Assembly: GCA_905233375.1 (NCBI GenBank)
Contig: CAJOEJ010000008.1
Coordinates: 1-64,000 of the forward strand
Length of the DNA stretch: 64,000 nucleotides
Source: Paludibacteraceae bacterium
Lineage (GTDB): Bacteria > Bacteroidota > Bacteroidia > Bacteroidales > Paludibacteraceae
Direction: 5' to 3'
Within the stretch, counting starts at the first letter, position 1. Each line of letters starts with the position of its first letter. A model generated the notes under the pieces. It saw only the letters and a program-made list of their open reading frames with translations. It did no database searches and had not been told where the DNA came from. Shown here one piece after another: positions 51,085 to 59,271 of this stretch. A program made the position numbers and the translations under genes.

Positions 51085-52413
51085 ATGGTACACGATCTTT
51101 ACATTTTAATGATTACGGCAGGTATTGTCAGCCTGTTGTTCAAATTAATGAAACAGCCGGTGGTATTGGGATACATTGTTGCCGGCGTCTTGGTGGGACC
51201 GAATCTGTTTGGCGGATCCTGGGTGGATGCGCACAACGTAGAAGCATGGGGGAACATCGGCGTCCTCTTTGTGCTCTTCTGTATCGGTCTGGAGTTCCGC
51301 ATCAAGAACCTCATTGCCAGCGGCAAGGTGGCGGCGATAGGAGCGCTAACCATCATCGGAGGTATGATGCTCTTGGGCTTCGGAGTAGGGAAATGGGCGG
51401 AGATGGATATGTTGAACGCCCTGTTCCTTGCCGGCATGCTCTGTATGTCCAGTACGACCATCGTCATGAAAGCGGTGGACGAAGCGGGACTAAGCAAAGA
51501 GCGCTTTGTCAAAGGTGCCACGAGTATTCTCATCATCGAGGACGTGGTGGCGGTGGTACTCATGGTATTGCTCTCCAGTATTGCAATCAAACACCAGTTT
51601 GAAGGCGTGGAATTGCTCAAGAAAGTGGGGGTTCTGGCACTCACCCTCGTCATATGGTTTGTCTTTGGTATTCTGATTATACCTACACTTCTGCGCAAGG
51701 TGAAGAAATACCTCAATGACGAGACGCTGATCATCCTCGCCTTGGGTCTCTGCCTCGGAATGGTTCTGACGGCGGAGGAAGCCGGATTCAGTAGCGCCCT
51801 CGGTGCGTTTGTCATGGGTACGATCCTCGCCGAAACGGTTGAGTCCCATCGTATAGAAAAAATGATGACGCCGCTCAAGAATGTCTTTGCCGCGATCTTC
51901 TTCGTCTCTGTCGGTATGATGATCAACCCCTCCTCCTTGCTGGAGTACTGGCCCAGCATCCTGCTGGTTTGTTCGGTGATCATCATCGGCATGATCGTCT
52001 TTGGTACCTTGGGTTGCTGGTGGGGCGGAGAGACGATGAAGGATGCCATGCAAACCGGTTTCTCTTTTGTCCAGATCGGTGAGTTCTCCTTCATCATTGC
52101 TGCTTTGGGTAATAGTTTGAATGTCACGCATCCTGCGCTTTATCCCATTATCGTAGCGTCCAGTGTCGTGACGACTTTCCTCACGCCGTATATCATGAAG
52201 GCGGCTGTTCCCTGCTATACCTTCTTTTATAAACACGCGCCCGAGCGCCTGCGCACGAAGATGGACAAACGCGAGCAACAGGTGGAACAGGTATCCGCTG
52301 AGCAGGCTCCCGCGACCAATGTCGCTGACAAGGCACGCCATGCCGTACGTCATACGTACATTACCAAACGGCTGGTCGATCTGTTTATCAAGAACATGAG
52401 CGAGAATGACTAA
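51085..52413 (+). CDS. CPA2-family cation/proton antiporter (KefB-like)
   Basis: 442 residues with about 12 membrane helices. LKQPVVLGYIVAGVLVGPNL-like start (LMKQPVVLGYIVAGVLVGPN), NIGVLFVLFCIGLEFRIKNL, MSSTTIVMKAVDEAGL and ALGAFVMGTILAET are hallmarks of CPA2 exchangers. It lacks the C-terminal TrkA-N domain that regulates Kef channels, ending with a short charged tail. Probably exchanges Na+ or K+ for protons. It follows the TamB fusion by 22 bases, with a new start context and no clear promoter. Confidence 0.9.
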   Translation: MVHDLYILMITAGIVSLLFKLMKQPVVLGYIVAGVLVGPNLFGGSWVDAHNVEAWGNIGVLFVLFCIGLEFRIKNLIASGKVAAIGALTIIGGMMLLGFGVGKWAEMDMLNALFLAGMLCMSSTTIVMKAVDEAGLSKERFVKGATSILIIEDVVAVVLMVLLSSIAIKHQFEGVELLKKVGVLALTLVIWFVFGILIIPTLLRKVKKYLNDETLIILALGLCLGMVLTAEEAGFSSALGAFVMGTILAETVESHRIEKMMTPLKNVFAAIFFVSVGMMINPSSLLEYWPSILLVCSVIIIGMIVFGTLGCWWGGETMKDAMQTGFSFVQIGEFSFIIAALGNSLNVTHPALYPIIVASSVVTTFLTPYIMKAAVPCYTFFYKHAPERLRTKMDKREQQVEQVSAEQAPATNVADKARHAVRHTYITKRLVDLFIKNMSEND

Positions 52414-52446
52414 CTCATTCCGTTAAACGTACAATAAATAATTAGT

Positions 52447-53595
52447 ATGCAAGGCAATTTCACGTACTACAATCCCACCAGACTTTATTTTGGTGAAGCG
52501 TCTTTGGACAAACTCAAAGACGAGTTGACGAACTATGGCAACACCGTATTGCTCAACTATGGCAGCGGTAGTGTCAAGCGGAACGGCATCTACGACCGGG
52601 TGGTCGCCATCCTGCGTGAAGGCGGCAAAACGATCATTGAGAACCCCGGTGTGATGTCGAACCCCACGCTGGAGAAACTGGACGAAGGCATTCGCATCGC
52701 CCGTGAGAATAAAGTAGAGTGGATCCTATCGCTGGGTGGTGGCAGCGTGTGCGACTACTCCAAAGGAGTAGCGGCTTCGGTCAATTTCGAGGGCGACTAC
52801 TGGAATGAGTTCTGGGTAGAAGGCAAACAGCCGCCTAAGGACCAGCGGATCCTGCCCATAGGCTGTATTCTCACAATGGCTGGAACGGGCTCCGAGATGA
52901 ACGGAGGTGCGGTAATAACAGACGCGGCTAACAGCAACAAACTCGGTCATGTCTTCGACAGCCGTCTGATGCCTAAGTTCGCTATCCTCAACCCGCGGTT
53001 TACTATGACCGTGCCGCTCGACCAGATGAAAGCTGGTATCTACGACATCATGAACCATATCTTTGAACAGTATTTCAGTGATTTTGACGACAATACCAGC
53101 GATTATATCTCCGAAGGACTAATGCGTTCGCTGATCGTGGCTTCGCGTGCGGCGGTTAAGAACCCGCAGGACTACGAAGCGCGTTCCAACATTATGTGGA
53201 CAGCTACCTGGGCGCTCAATACGCTCATTAAATGCGGCAAATCCGAAGATTGGATGGTACATATGATCGGTCACTCGCTCGGCGCCTGGACCCACGCGCC
53301 GCATGGATATTGCCTGGCTTCCGTGTCTATGGCGTACTACCGCCGTGCGATGAAAAACGGCTATGCCAAGTTCGAACGCTTTGCCCGTAACGTATGGGGC
53401 GTCAATACTGCCGAAGAAGGTCTCGAAGCGCTCCGTAACTGGATGCTCGAAATAGGTCTTCCGCTCACCATTTCCGAGATAGGCGCTACGCCGGATATGA
53501 TAGACGACATCGTCTCTACAACCGTCATCTATCCCGCCGGCTACCTCGACCTCACTCCGGAAGATATCAAAGCGATCTTAAACGATAGTTTATAA
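52447..53595 (+). CDS. Iron-containing alcohol dehydrogenase (butanol dehydrogenase-like)
   Basis: 382 residues of the group III metal-dependent dehydrogenase family. NYGSGSVKRNGIYDRV and LSLGGGSVCDYSKGVAASV form the nucleotide-binding part; CILTMAGTGSEMNGGAVITD and HMIGHSLGAWTHAPHGYCLA supply the metal histidines. It resembles YqhD/BdhA-type NADPH aldehyde reductases, which clear reactive aldehydes; a glutathione peroxidase follows 64 bases later, so a detoxification role for both is reasonable. Full length. Confidence 0.92.
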   Translation: MQGNFTYYNPTRLYFGEASLDKLKDELTNYGNTVLLNYGSGSVKRNGIYDRVVAILREGGKTIIENPGVMSNPTLEKLDEGIRIARENKVEWILSLGGGSVCDYSKGVAASVNFEGDYWNEFWVEGKQPPKDQRILPIGCILTMAGTGSEMNGGAVITDAANSNKLGHVFDSRLMPKFAILNPRFTMTVPLDQMKAGIYDIMNHIFEQYFSDFDDNTSDYISEGLMRSLIVASRAAVKNPQDYEARSNIMWTATWALNTLIKCGKSEDWMVHMIGHSLGAWTHAPHGYCLASVSMAYYRRAMKNGYAKFERFARNVWGVNTAEEGLEALRNWMLEIGLPLTISEIGATPDMIDDIVSTTVIYPAGYLDLTPEDIKAILNDSL

Positions 53596-53659
53596 TCCTA
53601 TCCCCCTCTTTCCCATTGCGGCTGAATGTCGCAAATAACTACAACTAATCTTTATAATT

Positions 53660-54208
53660 ATGGCAACAATTTATGATTTTAAAGCCCTCTCCAACAGAGG
53701 CAAAGAAGTGAATCTCGCGGACTACAAAGGTCAGGTGATTCTTATTGTCAATACCGCTTCCAAGTGCGGCTTTACCCCGCAATACGACGGGCTGGAGGAA
53801 CTGTACAAGAAATACAAAGACCGGGGCTTCGTAATTCTTGGCTTCCCCTGCGACCAGTTTGCCAACCAGGAACCGGGCAGCGACGAGCAGATTGAAGAGT
53901 TCTGCCGTCTCAACCACGGCGTGACCTTCCCGCTCATGGCGAAATCGGATGTCAACGGTGCAAACGCGAACCCTGTCTTCGAGTTTCTCAAGGCACAGGC
54001 TCCGACCGAGGAGTACAACGGACTCAAAGCAAAAGCAACACACGCCATGCTCAAGCGTATCAGTAAGAGTGTGGAGAAAGACAGCGACATCCTATGGAAC
54101 TTCACCAAGTTCCTCATTTCCCGTGACGGCATGACCATCCAGCGCTTTGCCCCCGTAGCCGAGCCCAAAGACTTCGAGCCAAACATCGTCGCTGAGTTAG
54201 ATAAGTAA
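53660..54208 (+). CDS. Glutathione-peroxidase family thiol peroxidase, copy 2
   Basis: 182 residues, the same length as copy 1 at 7449-7997 and differing at about 14 positions by eye (roughly 92% identity), with the same cysteines (NTASKCGFTPQYDG, FPCDQFANQEPG). The DNA differs more than the protein, mostly at third codon positions, so the copies are not a fresh duplication. The upstream regions differ: copy 1 follows an OhrR-type regulator, copy 2 an aldehyde-reductase-type enzyme, suggesting different regulation. Confidence 0.93.
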   Translation: MATIYDFKALSNRGKEVNLADYKGQVILIVNTASKCGFTPQYDGLEELYKKYKDRGFVILGFPCDQFANQEPGSDEQIEEFCRLNHGVTFPLMAKSDVNGANANPVFEFLKAQAPTEEYNGLKAKATHAMLKRISKSVEKDSDILWNFTKFLISRDGMTIQRFAPVAEPKDFEPNIVAELDK

Positions 54209-54210
54209 GA

Positions 54211-54391
54211 AAATCCTTTGTACCCATGCGTGAGTTCGGGTAGACTTTGGGACATAGGACTTCCCGTAGGTTTTCCTGAACTGGCTCCCAAAGATTTATC
54301 TACGGAGCAGGCAGCGGAACTGTACGATGTGGGCGCCAAGAGTCCCGCTTATACCACCCGCATAGATGATATCCTGGTCCTGAAATGCTGA
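54211..54391 (+). pseudogene. Possible gene remnant after the second peroxidase
   Basis: One frame reads GRLWDIGLPVGFPELAPKDL, STEQAAELYDVGAKSPAYTT and RIDDILVLKC before a TGA at 54389-54391. It looks protein-like but has no ATG, only a TTG, and no family I recognise. It may be the 3' end of a lost gene. Confidence 0.35.
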
Positions 54392-54413
54392 TGACGTACT
54401 CCTTAATTATATT

Positions 54414-54436
54414 CGCGTGTGCGTGCGTGTGTATGT
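54414..54436. other. Alternating purine-pyrimidine tract (Z-DNA-prone), 23 bases
   Basis: CGCGTGTGCGTGCGTGTGTA and TGT run without a break in strict pyrimidine-purine alternation, rich in CG and TG steps. It lies about 65 bases upstream of the promoter of the aminotransferase gene. Such DNA flips readily to the Z form under negative supercoiling and can change length by slippage. Confidence 0.7.
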
Positions 54437-54500
54437 CTATGTGAAAAACAGCCGTTTTGAGGGCAAAACAAAACTATTTTGCACTTTTCTCCGCATATAT

Positions 54501-54531
54501 TTGCATATGTGACAAAAAAGCAGTACCTTTG
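54501..54531 (+). promoter_or_regulatory. Promoter of the aminotransferase gene
   Basis: TTGCATATGTG begins at 54501 and TACCTTTG spans 54524-54531, with 19 bases between; the ATG is at 54560. The -33 box lies inside an imperfect palindrome (CATATATTTGCATATG). Confidence 0.8.
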
Positions 54532-54559
54532 TAGCCTCAAAGGTTATAGAAGAAAGATT

Positions 54560-56221
54560 ATGACAGTTCCTTTTTTGAGTTTACATGACGTGACAGCCAT
54601 GCACGGAGAGGAGATCCGTGAGGCGGCGCGACGCGTGATAGATAGCGGATGGTATCTGCAAGGCAAAGAGAATGAGGCGTTTGAGCAGCATTATGCGGCG
54701 TATATCGGTTCGCCTTACTGCATTGGTTGTGCAAACGGTCTGGACGCACTGATATGGATTTTCCGCGCCTATATCGAATTGGGTGTGATGCAGCCCGGAG
54801 ACGAGGTGATCGTTCCGGCTAACACCTACATTGCCACGATCTTAGGCATCACGGAGAATGGTCTCAAACCGGTTCCTATCGAGCCGCGCAGGGAGACGCT
54901 GGAGATCGATGATTCGTTGATTGAGGCGGCTATCACGGAGCGGACGAAAGCGATATGCATCGTGCATCTGTACGGCAGGAATGCCATGACGGACAAGATC
55001 GCGGAGTTGTGCAAGAAATACAACCTCAAGCTCATCGAGGACAATGCGCAGGCACATGGATGTTATTGGAAGCCTACCTCTGACTCCTCCCTAAAGGGAA
55101 GAGGAAATGATTGTTTCGCGAGTGTATGGGGGACTCATACGGCAGATTCTACACAGTACGATTTGTTGAAACAAAATGCGATAGCCAATCGCAAGACTCC
55201 GCCTGAGGCTGAGGAGATTATGTGGAGCTTGCTGAAAGGGAATAATCTCGGCTTGCACTTCAGACGTCAGCACATCATTTTAGATTATATCGTGGATTTT
55301 ATATGCCTTGATAAAGGCTTGGTAATAGAATTAGATGGAGGCTATCATAATGATTCGCAGCAGAAAGAGTACGACGAACAACGTACGGCACATTTGCAGC
55401 ATTTGGGATATACAGAGTTGCGATTTACAAATGAGGAGTTGCTGTGTAGTCCTGATGCAGTTATTGCAAAGATTAAAGTGGTCGCATCCAACCTCCCCTC
55501 CTTTAAGGGAGGGGCAGGGGGTAGGCTTATTCACACGGGCTCGATTGGCGATGCGGCGGGGCACTCGTTCTACCCTGGTAAGAATCTCGGCGCGTTGGGC
55601 GATGCCGGAGCGGTGACGACCAATGATCCGGAACTGGCTGCGGCGGTGCGTGCCCTTGCGAACTATGGCTCCCAACGCAAATATGTCTTCAAATATGCCG
55701 GACGAAACAGCCGTTTGGACGAGATTCAGGCTGCCATTCTGGATGTCAAACTGAAGTATCTGGACGAAGATATCAAGCGTCGTCAGGAAGTGGCGGCGTA
55801 CTACTATGCGCATATCTCGAATCCGCTCATCGAACTACCTGAACAACTTCCTGACGAGAATAACGTCTACCATCTCTTCCCGATCTTGGTAAAGAACTCC
55901 TTCCCTTCACGGGTGAAGAGCTCTGCTCGATCGGACTTCCAGTGGACGTCCGTAGAACATCATGAGGTAGGCTCGTTGCGGGATGCACTGCACGACTATC
56001 TGGCAGAAAAAGAGATAGGTACCGTTATCCATTATCCCATTGCTCCGCACAAGCAAGAGTGCTATGCAAAACACCCCTCCTTCCAGGGAGGGGACGGGGG
56101 TAGGCTTTCCCTCCCTGTCACCGAGTTCCTTGCCGATGCCGAACTGTCGTTGCCTATTAGTCCCTGCATGACACAGGAGCAGATCGAGTATGTCGTGACG
56201 TGTGTAAATCGGTTTAAATAA
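54560..56221 (+). CDS. QdtB/FdtB-like sugar aminotransferase with an in-frame DUF559 insertion
   Basis: 553 residues against about 370 for the family. Residues 1-170 and 324-553 form a DegT/DnrJ/EryC1 aminotransferase ([60 protein letters not shown] with PLP lysine 341), most like dTDP-3-keto-6-deoxyhexose aminotransferases. Residues 171-323 are an insertion with a DUF559 nuclease-like domain. Two further insertions lie in the C-terminal half: a palindrome-rich segment near residue 450 ([17 protein letters not shown]) and a repeat copy near residue 508 ([12 protein letters not shown]). The frame is open throughout. Activity depends on whether the insertions fold out as loops. Confidence 0.88.
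   Translation: MTVPFLSLHDVTAMHGEEIREAARRVIDSGWYLQGKENEAFEQHYAAYIGSPYCIGCANGLDALIWIFRAYIELGVMQPGDEVIVPANTYIATILGITENGLKPVPIEPRRETLEIDDSLIEAAITERTKAICIVHLYGRNAMTDKIAELCKKYNLKLIEDNAQAHGCYWKPTSDSSLKGRGNDCFASVWGTHTADSTQYDLLKQNAIANRKTPPEAEEIMWSLLKGNNLGLHFRRQHIILDYIVDFICLDKGLVIELDGGYHNDSQQKEYDEQRTAHLQHLGYTELRFTNEELLCSPDAVIAKIKVVASNLPSFKGGAGGRLIHTGSIGDAAGHSFYPGKNLGALGDAGAVTTNDPELAAAVRALANYGSQRKYVFKYAGRNSRLDEIQAAILDVKLKYLDEDIKRRQEVAAYYYAHISNPLIELPEQLPDENNVYHLFPILVKNSFPSRVKSSARSDFQWTSVEHHEVGSLRDALHDYLAEKEIGTVIHYPIAPHKQECYAKHPSFQGGDGGRLSLPVTEFLADAELSLPISPCMTQEQIEYVVTCVNRFK
55070..55528 (+). mobile_element. In-frame 459-bp DUF559 unit bounded by inverted palindromic repeats
   Basis: The unit starts with AAGCCTACC (55070-55078) and ends with GGTAGGCTT (55520-55528), an inverted pair. 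Inside each end lies a GC-rich palindrome (CTCCCTAAAGGGAAGAG on the left, CCCTCCTTTAAGGGAGGGG on the right). Its length is exactly 153 codons. Between the ends it encodes a DUF559/Vsr-like domain: [52 protein letters not shown] and [11 protein letters not shown], with the D...ExD-type catalytic residues present. It has no obvious own ATG before the first helix, so it is expressed as part of the host protein. Confidence 0.75.
55905..55952 (+). repeat. Pair of palindromes inside the aminotransferase gene
   Basis: CTTCACGGGTGAAG (55905-55918) and CGGAC...GTCCG arms (55932-55952) lie in-frame in a segment that has no counterpart in the family. It differs in sequence from the palindromes at the DUF559 unit ends, so it seems to be another repeat type. 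Confidence 0.55.
56072..56107 (+). repeat. Solo palindromic repeat copy inside the aminotransferase gene
   Basis: CACCCCTCCTTCCAGGGAGG, then GGACGGGGGTAGGCTT, is nearly identical in layout to the right end of the DUF559 unit, in the same orientation. It adds about 12 residues ([12 protein letters not shown]) in-frame. Confidence 0.75.
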
Positions 56222-56294
56222 AATACTGACATCCTGCAAAATCGGCGATTTTGGTTGCAAAATAAACATTTTTGAACGATTTTCCCATATATAT

Positions 56295-56325
56295 TTGCAT
56301 ATATGGGATTTTTTTTGTACTTTTG
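56295..56325 (+). promoter_or_regulatory. Promoter of the wzt-like operon
   Basis: TTGCATATATGGG begins at 56295 and TACTTTTG spans 56318-56325, with 19 bases between. CCCATATAT and ATATATGGG flank the TTGC box as an inverted repeat. Confidence 0.75.
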
Positions 56326-56338
56326 CAGCCGCAATCTT

Positions 56339-56370
56339 TGTGTGCGTGTGTACGCGTACATATACACACG
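56339..56370. other. Alternating purine-pyrimidine tract (Z-DNA-prone), 32 bases
   Basis: From TGTGTGCGTGTGTACGCG through TACATATACACACG every step alternates pyrimidine and purine, 32 bases without a break. It lies in the leader of the wzt-like gene, about 14 bases after the -7 box and 46 before the ATG. The centre TACGCGTA is palindromic, so a hairpin in RNA is also possible. Confidence 0.75.
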
Positions 56371-56416
56371 AGAGGAACAAGACATTGCACTAAAAATTGG
56401 ATAACAAAACACAAAA

Positions 56417-57706
56417 ATGAGTAATATAGCAATTGAATTTGAACACGTGTCCAAGCAGTACCGCTTGGGTCTTGTGTCCACCAAAACATTATCTCACGAT
56501 ATCCGCCGCTTCTGGATAACCAACGTCTTGGGCAAGGAGGATCCCTATCTCAAGATCGGTGAAACCAATGATCGCGCTTCGAAGGGTAACTCCGAATACG
56601 TCTGGGCTCTCCGTGACATTGATTTCAAGGTGGAGCAAGGTGACGTTGTCGGCATCATCGGTAAGAACGGCGCCGGCAAATCGACGCTGCTGAAACTGCT
56701 GAGCCGTGTCACGGGTCCCACTACCGGAACCATTCGGGCACACGGTCGTATTGGTTCTCTTCTTGAGGTCGGCACCGGCTTCCACGGAGAGATGACAGGT
56801 CGTGAGAATATCTTCATGAACGGTGCCATCTTGGGCATGACCCGCGCAGAGATCCAGTCTAAATTGGATGAGATCATAGATTTCTCTGGCTGTGAGAGAT
56901 ATATTGACACCCCTGTCAAACGTTACAGTTCAGGTATGACAGTCCGTCTGGGCTTTGCCGTGGCAGCCTTCCTTGATCCGGAGATTCTCGTTGTGGATGA
57001 AGTCCTCGCTGTCGGTGATGCCGAATTCCAAAAAAAAGCGATAGGGAAAATGCAGGATGTAAGTAGTGGAGAAGGAAGAACAGTGCTTTTTGTAAGTCAT
57101 AACATGGGTTCCATCCGTCAATTATGCAAGCATGGTATCTTGTTGGAGAACGGACAGATGAAAGTAACAGGGGAAATCAACTATGTGGTAGATGAATACA
57201 TGAAATCTACGCACATAGTGGACATGCCTGCATTCTATGATCGTCCGACGATTGATCCGGTCAAACCCTTCCAGATGTTGCATGCAGAGTTCCAAGATGA
57301 GAACGGTCAAATGCGCCAGACATTCTCTTGCGACGAGGATATCATTTTGGAAATGACATTCTTGGTACGAGAGCGTATCCCTGGCATCTATGGCTATTTC
57401 CATTTTTGCCGTGCGGCAGATGAATCGCCGGTATGGGTGTCGGATAGCAATGATGTGATTCGCAATAAACTGGAGACTTTGCCGTTTGGAGAATCAAAGG
57501 TTCGTATTCGTTTCCCGAAACGCACCTTGGCAGGAGGTTCATACTTGGCAGGTCTGAATTTTACGAGTCATTTTAGTACTACAGGTTTTAATGTGGAATC
57601 TCCTATGTTCTTTGCTACGATTGAAGTGCATGATTATAAGACGGATCGTGCGGATACCCGATTGGGAGCCTATAGTACCTTGTTGGACTGGGAATTTGTA
57701 AAATAA
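56417..57706 (+). CDS. Polysaccharide ABC exporter ATP-binding protein, Wzt-like
   Basis: 429 residues. Residues 1-250 are an ABC ATPase (GIIGKNGAGKSTLLKLLSRV Walker A, KRYSSGMTVRLGFAVAAFLD signature, ILVVDEVLAVGDAEF Walker B, VSHNMGSIRQLC switch). Residues 270-429 are a beta-sandwich Wzt C-terminal domain, which in O-antigen export binds the finished chain end. Its permease partner (Wzm) is not in the window. Promoter with a long alternating tract in the leader. First gene of the lower-GC polysaccharide run. Confidence 0.92.
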   Translation: MSNIAIEFEHVSKQYRLGLVSTKTLSHDIRRFWITNVLGKEDPYLKIGETNDRASKGNSEYVWALRDIDFKVEQGDVVGIIGKNGAGKSTLLKLLSRVTGPTTGTIRAHGRIGSLLEVGTGFHGEMTGRENIFMNGAILGMTRAEIQSKLDEIIDFSGCERYIDTPVKRYSSGMTVRLGFAVAAFLDPEILVVDEVLAVGDAEFQKKAIGKMQDVSSGEGRTVLFVSHNMGSIRQLCKHGILLENGQMKVTGEINYVVDEYMKSTHIVDMPAFYDRPTIDPVKPFQMLHAEFQDENGQMRQTFSCDEDIILEMTFLVRERIPGIYGYFHFCRAADESPVWVSDSNDVIRNKLETLPFGESKVRIRFPKRTLAGGSYLAGLNFTSHFSTTGFNVESPMFFATIEVHDYKTDRADTRLGAYSTLLDWEFVK

Positions 57707-57711
57707 TAGTG

Positions 57712-59271
57712 ATGACAAATAGTTTTAATAATAGTATCGTAGTTTTTGTCTATATCATTGCCAATGCACTTATCTTCTTGGTGCATGGAGTTTTTTGGGA
57801 TGATCTGACGATTTTAAATGCATCGAAGGAAGCTATATTGGAGCAATATATTGGTAATGGCATGCCATGGACTGGATACTTACATTGCTTTATGCAACAA
57901 TTGCCTCATACGGTATTGTTGTACCATACGCTGCTGTTTGTGATTGGCTTGGCGAATGTGTTTTTGTTCCGAGCCATTTTAAAGCACATGCCGCTATCGG
58001 AATCTACGCAGTGGTATAGTTCGCTGCTATTTGCAGCTTATCCGTTGGGATTTGCACATATGGCGATGATTTGCTTCTCCTACAACCTTGGGTTTATGTT
58101 GGAGCTGATAGCAATATTGTTGTTGCTTTGTAACCAACCGAAGTTCCATGTGTTGCGGTATGTGTTATTCTTCATGGTGCAGTTTTTGGCATCCATGTTC
58201 CTGCCTTCCACGATAGTACTTATCTTTGGCGTGATACTCTTAGTGGCGTATCTTGCAACAAGCGAGAATGCTAATTGGAGTTTTGTATATGCGAAGGAAT
58301 ATGTGGCAAAAACTCTAAAGATGGTAATCTATTTTATTCCTTGTTTAGCATTCTGGGCGATAAAGCAGTTGTACTTCAAACCGATAGGTAGTTATGCGGC
58401 AGCGGATTATAACAGTTTTTCGTTACGCAAGACATTGGACTATCCCATCAGCCTGTTGAACTCGGTGCTGAACACATTCGGGTATTGGATAGATAATGCT
58501 TCGGCAGTGTGTGGCTCGATAACCGCAGTTATTTTGTTTGCAGTTTTGACATATGTGCTATATCGACTTATTAAAAACAACGAGGACGATAATCAAGAGG
58601 AGCGGTTTGTCCCGCTACTGATTAGTAGTGCATTTATCTTCGTATGTGGCATAACGGCATATAATCTTGTAGGAGATGTACCAACTTATTTCACGATGGA
58701 GGACAGACATGCGATCTTGCTGCAAATGGCTGCTCCTTTGTTATTGTGCGCATTGGTTTGTATATGCTGCAAAAACGATAAGATGCGTAAGATTGCTTTT
58801 AGCGGAATTGTGTCTGTTTTTATGATAGGTGCTATTTCACAGTATTACGTTGCAATCCAGGAATCGCAGAAAAACGATGCAGTATCGTTGTATTTCGCGA
58901 ATCACGAATTGAATCCAGGGATGGTCTGGGTAATAGATAAGCATGATCCGATGAATTCAGTCCGATTTTATACATATGCAGGATTATATTATCGTGCTAC
59001 AGGCAAACAGGATCATTGTTTTATTGTTAACGATTATAATGGTGCCGATTCAACTGTTCTTACATTGGCGTATAATCAAGCAGATGCGATTATTGCTGAT
59101 ACTACTAATTTTATCATCGTAGAATCAAATCAGTATAAGTTTGATAAACAAGTGCTTCTCAATGTTAAGGATTATTATTTAAACAGGAATAAGTATTTCG
59201 ACCGATTGCAACGGACTTTTTATGTTCGTGAACAAGCGTTGTGTACAATCAAAAATCAAGAAGAAATATGA
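57712..59271 (+). CDS. Polytopic membrane protein, GT-C glycosyltransferase-like
   Basis: 519 residues with about ten membrane helices. The first loop contains HGVFWDDLTILNA, where a DD-type acidic pair follows helix 1, as in GT-C enzymes and the GtrII/GtrC-type glucosyltransferases that use lipid-linked sugars in the periplasm. No clear family match; a C-terminal soluble part of about 120 residues follows the last helix (VWVIDKHDPMNSVRFYTYAG). A GtrB-like gene and two small flippase-like genes lie downstream. The region is AT-rich. The ATG at 57712 is preferred over a GTG at 57709. Confidence 0.62.
   Translation: MTNSFNNSIVVFVYIIANALIFLVHGVFWDDLTILNASKEAILEQYIGNGMPWTGYLHCFMQQLPHTVLLYHTLLFVIGLANVFLFRAILKHMPLSESTQWYSSLLFAAYPLGFAHMAMICFSYNLGFMLELIAILLLLCNQPKFHVLRYVLFFMVQFLASMFLPSTIVLIFGVILLVAYLATSENANWSFVYAKEYVAKTLKMVIYFIPCLAFWAIKQLYFKPIGSYAAADYNSFSLRKTLDYPISLLNSVLNTFGYWIDNASAVCGSITAVILFAVLTYVLYRLIKNNEDDNQEERFVPLLISSAFIFVCGITAYNLVGDVPTYFTMEDRHAILLQMAAPLLLCALVCICCKNDKMRKIAFSGIVSVFMIGAISQYYVAIQESQKNDAVSLYFANHELNPGMVWVIDKHDPMNSVRFYTYAGLYYRATGKQDHCFIVNDYNGADSTVLTLAYNQADAIIADTTNFIIVESNQYKFDKQVLLNVKDYYLNRNKYFDRLQRTFYVREQALCTIKNQEEI

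Noticed and set aside
55070..55528. The DUF559 unit as an intein
   Set aside because: No Cys/Ser start residue, no terminal His-Asn and no Hint-domain motifs are seen; the borders are palindromic DNA repeats instead.
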